Assembly: GCA_965218045.1 (NCBI GenBank)
Contig: CBDCJX010000011.1
Location: 1-64,000, forward strand
Direction: 5' to 3'
DNA: 64,000 nt
DNA from: CAVRCA01 sp965218045
GTDB taxonomy: Bacteria > Pseudomonadota > Alphaproteobacteria > Acetobacterales > Acetobacteraceae
Shown: in pieces, positions 43,501 through 50,901 of the stretch
Numbering within the stretch: position 1 is the stretch's first letter
How the letters are laid out: each line of letters opens with the position of its first letter
Program-made: the position numbers and the translations under genes
The notes under the pieces: generated by a model
What the model was told of the DNA's origin: nothing
The model's database searches: none
Seen by the model: only the letters and a program-made list of their open reading frames with translations

Positions 43501-44342
43501 TGCTGGCCTACGATTTCATGCGCAACGCCTTCGCCGCCTCGGCGATTGTCGCGCTGCTCTCTGGAGTGGTCGGCTACTTCCTGGTGCTGCGCGGGCAGAC
43601 CTTCGCCGGCCACGCATTGGCCCATGTCGGCTTTACCGGCGCCACCGGCGCGGTCCTGCTCGGCGTGCCGCCGCTGGCCGGGCTGGTGCTGGTTACCCTC
43701 GCCGCCGGCGTCGGCATGGGGCTGCTCGGCGAGCGGGTCAGCGGGCGCGACGTCGCGGTCGGCCTCGTGCTCGCAGTCGCACTCGGTTTCGGGCTGCTGT
43801 TCCTGCACTTCTTTACCGCCTATGCCAGCCAGGCCACCGCGCTGCTGTTCGGCAACGTGCTCGGCGTCGACGCCGCGACGGTCTGGGTATTGCTGGCGCT
43901 CGGCCTGGTGTGCCTGGCCGGGCTGACGGTGATCGCGCGGCCCTTGCTGTTCGCCACCTTGCAGCCCGAACTCGCCGAGGCGCGCGGGGTGTCGCTGCGC
44001 GGTATGGGCGTGCTGTTTCTCGCCATCGTGGCGCTGACCACGGCAGCCTGCTCGCAGATCGTCGGCGTGCTGCTGGTGTTCGCGCTGATGGTCGGGCCGG
44101 CCGCCACGGCGCAGCGTGTCACCGCGCGGCTCGGCATGGGTCTGCTGCTCGCGGCGTGTCTCGCCCTGGCCGAAGCCTGGCTCGGACTGGCGCTGGCCTG
44201 GTGGACCGACTGGCCGACCAGCTTCTGGATCACCGCCCTCAGCGGCGCGGCCTACCTGCTCTCCGGCGCGGCCCGCGCGGTCCTGGTCAGGCTTGCTTGC
44301 CGAACTGCGCCGCGACCAGCCGGGTCAGCGTGGTCAAGGTGA
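43500..44342 (+). CDS. znuB: Zinc ABC transporter permease
   Basis: This 280-residue ABC-3 family permease has about eight hydrophobic segments. The family motifs are GHALAHVGFTGATGA near the start and PELAEARGVSLRGM before the sixth helix. It forms the membrane channel with ZnuC. Its last 56 bases overlap the convergent response-regulator gene. The last ~20 residues (from LACRTAPRP) look like an unconserved extension. Confidence 0.9.
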   Translation: MLAYDFMRNAFAASAIVALLSGVVGYFLVLRGQTFAGHALAHVGFTGATGAVLLGVPPLAGLVLVTLAAGVGMGLLGERVSGRDVAVGLVLAVALGFGLLFLHFFTAYASQATALLFGNVLGVDAATVWVLLALGLVCLAGLTVIARPLLFATLQPELAEARGVSLRGMGVLFLAIVALTTAACSQIVGVLLVFALMVGPAATAQRVTARLGMGLLLAACLALAEAWLGLALAWWTDWPTSFWITALSGAAYLLSGAARAVLVRLACRTAPRPAGSAWSR

Positions 44343-44673
44343 ACGGTTTTTGCAGCAGCGGCACCTGTTGCCACGCCTCCGGTATGCCCGCATCGCCATA
44401 GCCGGTGAGGAACACGAAGCCGATGCGGCGCGCGGCAAGCGCCTCGGCGATGGGGAAGCTGCACTCGCCCGCCAGGTTGATGTCGAGCAGCGCCCCGTCC
44501 AGTGCTTCCCGCTGCGCCAGCGCGAGCCCGCCGGTCAGATCGGCCGCCGGGCCGACCACCTCGCAGCCGCACTGCTCCAACGCCTCCAGGATCACTTCGG
44601 CGACCAGGGCAGTGTCTTCGACGACCAGCACCCGCAACCCCTGCAAGTCCGGCATCGCCGCTTTGGCTTGCAT
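44287..44673 (-). CDS. Single-domain response regulator
   Basis: This 128-residue receiver domain has no output domain. The acidic pair is in VLVVEDTALV, the phospho-acceptor Asp in ALLDINLAG, the switch Thr in FLTGYGD, and Lys in LLQKPFT. Stand-alone receivers of this type often work in phosphorelays or the general stress response of alphaproteobacteria. No histidine kinase is adjacent. Met at 44655 is an alternative start. The 3' end overlaps znuB by 56 bases. Confidence 0.88.
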   Translation of the reverse strand: MQAKAAMPDLQGLRVLVVEDTALVAEVILEALEQCGCEVVGPAADLTGGLALAQREALDGALLDINLAGECSFPIAEALAARRIGFVFLTGYGDAGIPEAWQQVPLLQKPFTLTTLTRLVAAQFGKQA

Positions 44674-44707
44674 CCCGATTGATCCTGATGTGATCGGCCG
44701 GCTCTAG

Positions 44708-45850
44708 CTACCGGGCAACGAAGCGCGCCGCTTGCGCCAGACGCTGTTCAGTTTCGGCAACGATGGCCTGGAGCACCTCGGCGGCAGGGCGCACCGCGCG
44801 GATCATGCCGAGCCCCTGGCCGGCGAAGCCGGGGACGATGTCGCCGCGTCCCGCTTGCAGCGCCGCCGCCGTGACCGGTGCGGCGATCATGCCCTGATAG
44901 GGCATCGGCAACGGCTCGATCGCATTCTCGGTGTAGGCATCGGCCCAGCGGTTGCGGATCATCCGCGCCGGCTTGCCGGTGAGCGAGCGCGACACCACCG
45001 TGCTCTGATCGTTGCCCTCGACCAGCGCCTGTTTCTGGAAGTCGCGCAAACCCGCTTCGGGGGTCGCCAGGAAGGCGCTGCCGATCCAGGCACCCTCCGC
45101 GCCCAGCATCATTGCCGCCGCCACGCCGCGCCCGTCGGCGATGCCGCCCGCACCCAGCACCGGCACCCGCCCGTCGACCGCGTCGACCACTTGCGGGATC
45201 AGCGCCATCGTGCCGATCGGCGAGTTGTGGCCGCCGCCGTCGTGGCCCTGCGCCACGATGAGGTCGACGCCCGAGTTGAGCACGTTGCGCGCGTGCCGCG
45301 TGGCGCCGACCACACAGAGCACCTTGGTGCCGTTGGCCTTCAGCCGCTCCATCCACGGCTCGGGGCTGCCGAGGCCGGCGGCGTACAGCGCCACCCGCTC
45401 CTCGATCACCACCTCCATCTGCGCCTCGAAGAACTCCTTGGTCAGCGCGGGCGGGCCGTCGGCATCGGCCGGATCACGACCGCCGATCCGCAGCATCTCC
45501 GCCTCGGTCAGCTCGTCCAGCCCCTCCTGCTCGCGGAACTGGCGGGCGAACTGGCGGTGTTGCGGCAGCAGGTCGCGCGGCGAAACGCCAGTGTTCTCGC
45601 CTTGGGGGCCGCGACGCACCGAGGCGGGCAGCAGCGTGTCGACGCCGAACGGCCGATCGGTCAGCTCGCGCGTGCGGCGGATCCAGGCGCGGAGCTGATT
45701 CGGGCCGCAGGACGCCGCCCCCAGCACGCCCATGCCGCCAGCGTTGGACACGGCGGCGGCAAGTTCCGGCGTGCTCGCCCGTCCCATGCCGGCCAGCAGG
45801 ATCGGATGCTCGATTCCCAGCATCTCGCAGACGCGGCTGTACAGCGGCAT
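44708..45850 (-). CDS. Nitronate monooxygenase / NAD(P)H-dependent flavin oxidoreductase
   Basis: This 380-residue FMN TIM-barrel protein of the 2-nitropropane dioxygenase family starts ICE-like with GIEHPILLAGMGRASTPELA. It has GAGGIADGRGVAAAMMLGA and the phosphate loop GTRF-equivalent region SAFLATPEAG. The motif GHDGGGHNSPIG contains the His implicated in nitronate oxidation. Similar genes act on nitroalkanes or are enoyl-ACP reductase relatives (FabK), so the substrate is open. It is monocistronic between a receiver gene and a divergent small monooxygenase. Confidence 0.82.
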   Translation of the reverse strand: MPLYSRVCEMLGIEHPILLAGMGRASTPELAAAVSNAGGMGVLGAASCGPNQLRAWIRRTRELTDRPFGVDTLLPASVRRGPQGENTGVSPRDLLPQHRQFARQFREQEGLDELTEAEMLRIGGRDPADADGPPALTKEFFEAQMEVVIEERVALYAAGLGSPEPWMERLKANGTKVLCVVGATRHARNVLNSGVDLIVAQGHDGGGHNSPIGTMALIPQVVDAVDGRVPVLGAGGIADGRGVAAAMMLGAEGAWIGSAFLATPEAGLRDFQKQALVEGNDQSTVVSRSLTGKPARMIRNRWADAYTENAIEPLPMPYQGMIAAPVTAAALQAGRGDIVPGFAGQGLGMIRAVRPAAEVLQAIVAETEQRLAQAARFVAR

Positions 45851-45948
45851 GACAGTTCCTCCTCTTATCGCAAATGACGGTTCGCCACCCTTGCATTCCG
45901 GCCCGCGAATGGGAACCGTGCTGACAGACCAGGATCGGGAGACGCCGC

Positions 45949-46269
45949 ATGTATATCGCGATGAATCGCTTCAAGGTGACCAAGGGTTCGGAGAAGGATT
46001 TCGAGGAGGTCTGGACCTCGCGCGACACGCATCTCGACAAGGTGCCGGGCTTCGTCGAGTTCCACCTGCTGCGTGGTCCCGAAGCGGATGACCACGTGCT
46101 CTACGCCTCGCACACGATCTGGCGCAGTCACGCCGATTTCGAGGCATGGACGCAGTCGGAAGCGTTCCGTGCCGCCCATCGCAACGCCGGGCAGAACCGG
46201 CCGCTCTATCTGGGCCACCCCGAGTTCGAGGGGTTCGGGGTGATCCAGACGGTCAAGCCGCGCGACTGA
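45949..46269 (+). CDS. ABM-family small monooxygenase (heme-degrading HmoB/IsdG-like)
   Basis: This 106-residue dimeric ferredoxin-like domain starts MYIAMNRFKVTKGSEKDFEE and contains VEFHLLRG and TIWRSHADFEAWTQSEAF. This is the antibiotic-biosynthesis-monooxygenase fold, closest to the IsdG/HmoB-like group that degrades heme. The catalytic Asn-His-Trp arrangement of IsdG is only partly seen (Asn6, Trp58), so heme degradation is a suggestion. It is a single gene. Confidence 0.75.
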   Translation: MYIAMNRFKVTKGSEKDFEEVWTSRDTHLDKVPGFVEFHLLRGPEADDHVLYASHTIWRSHADFEAWTQSEAFRAAHRNAGQNRPLYLGHPEFEGFGVIQTVKPRD

Positions 46270-46289
46270 CCCCGCGCGACAAACCCTTC

Positions 46290-46682
46290 TCAGGCGGCGG
46301 CGCTGCGGTCCAGCAGCTCGATGCTGACATTCTGCGGCCCGCGCAGGAACGCGATCCTCACGCCGGGCCGGATGGTGGTGGGCTCCAGGGTGAACTCGGC
46401 GCCCTTCCCCTTCAGCTCGGCCACCGCCGCGTCGATGCCGCTGACCCGCAGGCCGAAATGCTCGAGCCCGAGATAGGGCGCGGTCGGCGCCGGGGCGGAT
46501 TGCCCGTCGCGCACCGGGGCGATGAACACGCGCGCGCCGCACAGGTCGAGATCGATCCGCTCGCTGCCGTCCGACTGCTTGGAACGCAGGATCTCGGCGC
46601 CGAACATCGTCTCGTAGAACCGCGCCGTCGCCTCCGGATCGGGGCTGCGCAGATGGAAATGGTCGTATTCGAACTGGGCCAT
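46290..46682 (-). CDS. VOC-family (glyoxalase-like) protein
   Basis: This 130-residue beta-alpha-beta-beta-beta protein has the two VOC half-repeats. The metal ligands are plausible: His in YDHFHLRSPD, His in LEHFGLRV, and Glu in VSIELLDR. Such proteins are lyases, dioxygenases or resistance proteins; the substrate is unknown. The ATG at 46682 is preferred over upstream starts by family homology. It is divergent from a broken HTH regulator that may once have controlled it. Confidence 0.8.
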   Translation of the reverse strand: MAQFEYDHFHLRSPDPEATARFYETMFGAEILRSKQSDGSERIDLDLCGARVFIAPVRDGQSAPAPTAPYLGLEHFGLRVSGIDAAVAELKGKGAEFTLEPTTIRPGVRIAFLRGPQNVSIELLDRSAAA

Positions 46683-46783
46683 CGTCGTATCCTCCCGCTC
46701 GCTGGCGCCGGGCAGGATCGAGCCTCGCGGGTGCCGACGCAAGCGGGCTTGCCGATGGTTGCTTCGCGCGAGAGGCTGCACGC

Positions 46784-47594
46784 ATGAACAAGCCCGCCAA
46801 CGGTTTCGGCATGCGGCTGCGCTGGTGGCGCGAACGGCGGGCGCTGTCGCAGCTCGATCTCGCGCTGGAAGCCGACACATCGCAGCGCCATCTCAGCTTC
46901 CTCGAATCCGGCCGCGCCGCGCCGAGCCGCGAGATGGTGCTGCGACTCGCCGCCACACTCGGCCTGCCGCTGCGGCAACAAAACGCGCTGCTGTTGGCGG
47001 CCGGCTACGCCCCCGCCTGGCGCGAAAGCCCGCTAGACCGCGCCGGAGATGGCGATGGTCAACGCCGCACTCGACCACATGCTCGCGCATCAGGAGCCGT
47101 ATCCCGCCCTGGTGGTCGATGCCGGCTGGAACCTGCTGCGCGGCAATCGCGGCGCGTTGCGGCTGACCGCGTTCCTCAACGGCGGCGACGCGGGGATAGC
47201 GGGGCCGGCCAACCTCGCCGACCTGCTGCTCGCACCGAGCGGATGGCGGCCGCTCATCGAGAACTGGCCGGAGGTCGCGCTCTACTTCCTGCGCGACGTG
47301 CAATCCGCCGCCCTCACCGCTCCCGCGCCTGAATCGGAGACGCTGCTGGCACGCCTGCTCGCCTAGCCCGACGTGCGCGACCTCGCGCGCGGAGCGCTGC
47401 TGGACGATCCATCGCTCCCGGTGTTGCCGGTGCATTTCCTGCGGGACGGCGTTTCCGTGCGGCTGTTCACCACCATCGCCACTCTCGGCACGCCGCGAGA
47501 CGTGACCGTGCAGGGGATACGCATCGAGACGCTGTTCCCGGTCGACGCGGCAACCGACGCGCTGCTACGCGGCTGGGTGTCAGCGATAGGATAG
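46784..47594 (+). pseudogene. XRE/MmyB-like transcriptional regulator, broken by a frameshift and an amber stop
   Basis: The first frame encodes an XRE helix-turn-helix with the family start FGMRLRWWRERRALSQLDLA and QRHLSFLESGRAAPSREMV. Near 47035-47043 homology moves to another frame (PEMAMVNAALDHMLAHQEPY). That frame continues the MmyB-like ligand-binding domain to an in-frame TAG at 47364-47366, then resumes after the stop (PDVRDLARGALL to 47594). The total is about 270 codons, the length of intact relatives. Two independent lesions make a real pseudogene likely. The 3' end overlaps the next gene by 15 bases. Confidence 0.85.
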
Positions 47595-48158
47595 CGCGTT
47601 CGGGGTCAGACCCAGTGCCGAGATCGTCGCCGGGTTGAGCTGACCGTTTGCTTGCAGCCCGCGGCCCTGCTGGAACCGCTCGATCGCCGTCTGCGTGCTT
47701 TGGCCCCAGATGCCGTCCACCGAGCCGCTGTAGAAATTCAGCGCGCGCAGGCGCGTCTGGACCGCGCGGATCGAGCTCGCGCTGAGCCGATCGCTTGGCG
47801 GTGGCGCGGGCGGCGGTGCGGCCGCCGGCTGTCCCGGCGTCGTTTCGGCCAGCAAGATCCCTGGCTCAAGGCCGAGAGTCGCGGCGGTCGCCTGGTTCAT
47901 CTGGCCCGTCACCTGCAACTGATGGCTCTGCTGGAACTGCTGCAACGCCGTCGCGCTGTCCGGTCCCCACACGCCGTCGATCTTGCCATTGTAGGCGCCG
48001 GCCTGATGCAGCTTCTCCTGCACGGCCTGGATGGATTGCGAGCTAAGCGGTTGCACGAACGATAGCGGCTGCCCGGTCTGCGCGACACTCGGCGACGCGA
48101 GAAACGCCCCGGCCCCGGCCAGGGCGAGGGCGAGCAGCGGAGCATGACGGCGTTTCAT
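47580..48158 (-). CDS. Secreted protein with two peptidoglycan-binding domains
   Basis: This 192-residue protein has a signal peptide (LLALALAGAGAFLASPSVAQ) and two PGB_1 modules: AVQEKLHQAGAYNGKIDGVW near residue 47 and AVQTRLRALNFYSGSVDGIW near residue 135. A Pro/Ala linker joins them. No catalytic domain is fused, so it should bind cell wall in the periplasm. The ATG at 48158 starts the signal peptide. Confidence 0.85.
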   Translation of the reverse strand: MKRRHAPLLALALAGAGAFLASPSVAQTGQPLSFVQPLSSQSIQAVQEKLHQAGAYNGKIDGVWGPDSATALQQFQQSHQLQVTGQMNQATAATLGLEPGILLAETTPGQPAAAPPPAPPPSDRLSASSIRAVQTRLRALNFYSGSVDGIWGQSTQTAIERFQQGRGLQANGQLNPATISALGLTPNALSYR

Positions 48159-48274
48159 CGCGGAGTTTCCTCGTGTTTTCCTTCGCCGAACGCGCCAGCC
48201 GGCCCGCCGGTTCTTCGCACCTTGCGGCGGGCTGGACGGCTGGCCGACAATGCGGCGCGCTGCGGAGGCAACCG

Positions 48275-48676
48275 ATGGACGCGCTCGACCGCCTGAACGA
48301 TGCAACCTTGCCGTTTGCCGGCCTGCTCGGGATCCGGTTCACCGACGCCGCGACCGATCGGGTGCGCGCGGCGATGCTGGTCCGCGAGGAGCTGTGTACC
48401 CGCCCGGCGATCCTGCATGGTGGCGCCATCATGGCGTTCGCCGACACGTTGGGCGCGGCCGGCACCGTGCTGAACCTGCCCGAGGGCGCGGGAACCACCA
48501 CGATCGAGAGCAAGACCAACTTCATCGGTCCCGCACCGGTCGGCCAGGAGGTTTTTGGCGAGGCCACGCCGCTGCACCGTGGCCGACGCACCCAGGTCTG
48601 GCAGACCCGCGTCACCACCGCGCAGGGCAAGCTGGTGGCGTTGGTCACGCAGACCCAGCTGGTGATCGCGCCGTGA
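48275..48676 (+). CDS. PaaI-family hot-dog thioesterase
   Basis: This 133-residue hot-dog thioesterase has the PaaI-type signature LHGGAIMAFADTLGAAGT with the catalytic Asp, and TTTIESKTNFIGPAPVG. It hydrolyses acyl-CoA esters, in known cases aryl-acetyl or medium-chain ones. The ATG at 48275 has a GGAGGCAACCG site. The stop overlaps the next gene start (GTGA), so the two are cotranslated. Confidence 0.85.
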   Translation: MDALDRLNDATLPFAGLLGIRFTDAATDRVRAAMLVREELCTRPAILHGGAIMAFADTLGAAGTVLNLPEGAGTTTIESKTNFIGPAPVGQEVFGEATPLHRGRRTQVWQTRVTTAQGKLVALVTQTQLVIAP

Positions 48677-49818
48677 CCCAGCAGGCGATCCCGGCGGTGT
48701 TCATGCGCGGTGGCACCAGCAAGGCGCTGATGCTGCACGCCAGCGACCTGCCCTCGGACCGCGCCGACTGGGCGCCGTTGTTCACCGCCGCGATGGGCAC
48801 GCCCGATCCGTTTGGGCGCCAGCTCGACGGCATGGGCGGCGGCGTGTCCTCGCTGTCGAAAGTGTGCGTCCTGGCGCCGTCGGATCGGCAGGATGCGGAT
48901 ATCGACTACACCTTCGCCCAGGTGCTGATCCGCGAGGCCCGCGTCGACTACCGGGGCAATTGCGGCAACATGAGCTCGGCGGTGGGTCCGTTCGCGGTCG
49001 ACGAGGGCCTGATCCGGGCGGACGGCGACACCGCTACCGTGCGCATCTTCAACACCAACACCGGAAAGCTCATCCACGCCACGTTCCCGATCGAGGACGG
49101 GCGTGCCCGCACCGACGGCGACCTGGTGATCCCCGGCGTCAGCGGTTCCGGTGCGCCGATCCGCCTCGATTTCGTCGAACCGGGTGGCGCCACCACCGGC
49201 AAGCTGCTGCCCAGCGGCCAGGCGCTCGACCGGCTGAAGGTGCCGGGGCTCGGCTCGATCGAGGCGTCGCTGGTGGACGCGGCCAACGCGGCGGTGTTTG
49301 TGCGGGCGCGCGACGTGGGGCTGACCGGGCTGGAACTGCCCGATGAGCTCGAGGCGCGGCCGGATGTGTTGGCGCTGCTCGACGCGATCCGCTTGCAAGC
49401 CTCAATCCGCATGGGCATCGCGCCCGATCTCGATGCCGCGCGCGGGATCACCATCGTGCCGTTCGTCGGTTTCGTGTCTCCGCCAGCCGACAGCGCGAGC
49501 TTGTCAGGCGAGAAGGTTCGGGCACGTGACATCGACCTCGTGGCGCGGGTCATCTCCAACGGCCAGCCGCATCGCGCCCTGCCGCTGACCATTTCGCTGT
49601 GCACCGCGATCGCCGCGCGCATCGCCGGCACGGTGGTTGCCGAGGCCCTGTCGCCGACCGCGCGGGACGGGGCGATCCGCCTCGGGATGCCGTCCGGGAT
49701 TCTCACCGTGGCGGCGGACGTGGCGCACGACAACGGCGCCTGGCTCGCCCGCTCCGGCTCGTTCTACCGCACCGCACGGCGTCTGTTCGATGGACGAGTC
49801 TGGGTGCCGGGGCGGTGA
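48673..49818 (+). CDS. PrpF-family isomerase
   Basis: This 381-residue protein of the PrpF family (diaminopimelate-epimerase fold) starts at GTG 48673 with AIPAVFMRGGTSKALMLH. The active-site cysteine is in RGNCGNMSSAVGPF, with the acid/base partner region near GVSGSGAPIRL. Members isomerise 2-methylaconitate in the methylcitrate cycle or 4-oxalomesaconate in gallate degradation. With no prp or gal genes here, the substrate is unresolved. It is coupled to the PaaI thioesterase gene. Confidence 0.82.
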   Translation: MTQQAIPAVFMRGGTSKALMLHASDLPSDRADWAPLFTAAMGTPDPFGRQLDGMGGGVSSLSKVCVLAPSDRQDADIDYTFAQVLIREARVDYRGNCGNMSSAVGPFAVDEGLIRADGDTATVRIFNTNTGKLIHATFPIEDGRARTDGDLVIPGVSGSGAPIRLDFVEPGGATTGKLLPSGQALDRLKVPGLGSIEASLVDAANAAVFVRARDVGLTGLELPDELEARPDVLALLDAIRLQASIRMGIAPDLDAARGITIVPFVGFVSPPADSASLSGEKVRARDIDLVARVISNGQPHRALPLTISLCTAIAARIAGTVVAEALSPTARDGAIRLGMPSGILTVAADVAHDNGAWLARSGSFYRTARRLFDGRVWVPGR

Positions 49819-49873
49819 TCGCTGCCAACGTTTCGTAAGCGCAACATTTAGGGCGTGCCAAGACTGTGCCGCA

Positions 49874-50533
49874 TCAGGCCCGGAAAAGCGGCGGTGGCCA
49901 GGGTGGCAGCGAAGCCGGCGGCTTGGCGGACTTGGCCGGGCGACGCCCGGGTGGAGCGTGGGGTGGGGTGTGGGTTGGGGTGTCGCTCGACGCCTCGCCC
50001 GGCGCTGCGGCGAGCGCCGCCGGAGCGAGCGGTGGCTCCGAACGCGGCAGTTTCGGCGGCAGCCGCAGCGGCGCGGGCAGCGGATCGTTGGTCAGCCGGC
50101 GCCATAGCGGGCGCAGCAGCCGACCCGCTTGCGGCGACGCCGCGAGCAGCGCCTGCATCTCCGCATCGTCGACCAGCGCCAGCAGCCAGGCGCCGAGATA
50201 CCCGGCGCCGAACCGCGCCAGCACCGGGCCGCTCGGCAGCTTCTCCCCTCGCGAGGTCGACTCGGCCGGCTCGGCTGCCCGGCGCGGCGCCCGGTCCTTG
50301 CGCGGCGCAAGCGTCGCGGACGCAAGCGTCCCGGCGGCGAACTGCGCATGCAGCGCGGCGAGGCGCCGCGTCGTGCGCTGCAGGTACTTCCACAGCAGCA
50401 AGGCGAGCGGCCCCAGCACGTCGCGGTTCCGGGGGTTCCGGTCGACCCAATCGGCGAGCGTCCACCTCAGCCGCTCGACGAGCAGGCCGAAGCGGCACAT
50501 CAAGCCGGTTGGGGTGGAGGGGGCTGGGGACAT
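49874..50533 (-). CDS. Conserved hypothetical protein of a dispersed family, copy 2
   Basis: This 219-residue paralogue of the product at 22332-22991 is nearly identical over the first 75 residues (one conservative Lys/Arg change) and over the GAGYLGAWLLALVDD block. The copies differ in the linker (an extra LASAT insertion, balanced elsewhere) and in the Pro-rich tail, though both end LPPWPPPLFRA. Conservation of frame and total length through these changes argues for a translated, selected protein. Function unknown. The ATG at 50533 lacks a ribosome site and sits just after the -10 box. Confidence 0.75.
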   Translation of the reverse strand: MSPAPSTPTGLMCRFGLLVERLRWTLADWVDRNPRNRDVLGPLALLLWKYLQRTTRRLAALHAQFAAGTLASATLAPRKDRAPRRAAEPAESTSRGEKLPSGPVLARFGAGYLGAWLLALVDDAEMQALLAASPQAGRLLRPLWRRLTNDPLPAPLRLPPKLPRSEPPLAPAALAAAPGEASSDTPTHTPPHAPPGRRPAKSAKPPASLPPWPPPLFRA

Positions 50534-50541
50534 GGGCGGAG

Positions 50542-50571
50542 TGTATACGCCTCTGTTACCATTGGTGTCAA
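50542..50571 (-). promoter_or_regulatory. Promoter of the dispersed gene, copy 2
   Basis: On the minus strand, TTGACA (50566-50571) and TATACA (50542-50547) are 18 bases apart. Eight bases separate the -10 box from the ATG, again predicting a leaderless transcript. A perfect palindrome, AACAATTGTT, overlaps the -35 box (50570-50579). Confidence 0.75.
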
Positions 50572-50582
50572 CAATTGTTATT

Positions 50583-50901
50583 CGTCTAATGGTAAACCCG
50601 CAGGCCAGCGTGTTGATCCCGCCACCAAGCACTGAGGTCGAGCCGATCGCGGTAAGCTCCCCAATCGGACGGGATTGCGCATCGCCCAAGCCCAGCTAGG
50701 CGTCGAGACCACGGAGTTGTCCCATCCGGTCGTCGATCGTGCTCGCGTCCGAGTGGTCGGCCTCAAGCCCGAGCCGCCTTCGGCGGGTGCTTCGCACGGC
50801 TTGACCCCGCCCACTCGGACGAAGCGTGGCTTCGGATCGGATTTAGGTCCAGATGGGGTCATCGCTGCTGGCCCCGAGGGATGGCGATTGCGTGGTCTCG
50901 G
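50583..50901. other. Intergenic region upstream of the repeat copy and downstream of mccA
   Basis: No convincing gene lies in these 319 bases. Open frames here have no recognisable product and unusual composition. A weak GCTTCG/CGAAGC inverted repeat is present near 50790-50830. It carries the end of the mcc transcript. Confidence 0.4.

Larger units (their letters stand above)
49829..50582 (-). repeat. Dispersed 0.75-kb repeat unit, copy 2
   Basis: This is the inverted counterpart of 22285-23036, with the same extent: promoter palindrome, 219-residue gene, and about 45 bases beyond the stop ending at TACGAAACG. It is located 10 bases after the PrpF gene and in front of the mcc operon. Confidence 0.85.

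Noticed and set aside
50578..50862. Open frame of 94 codons on the minus strand upstream of the repeat copy
   Set aside because: Composition (Arg/Ser/Pro/Thr-rich) and lack of a ribosome site or any familiar motif point to a chance frame in GC-rich DNA.
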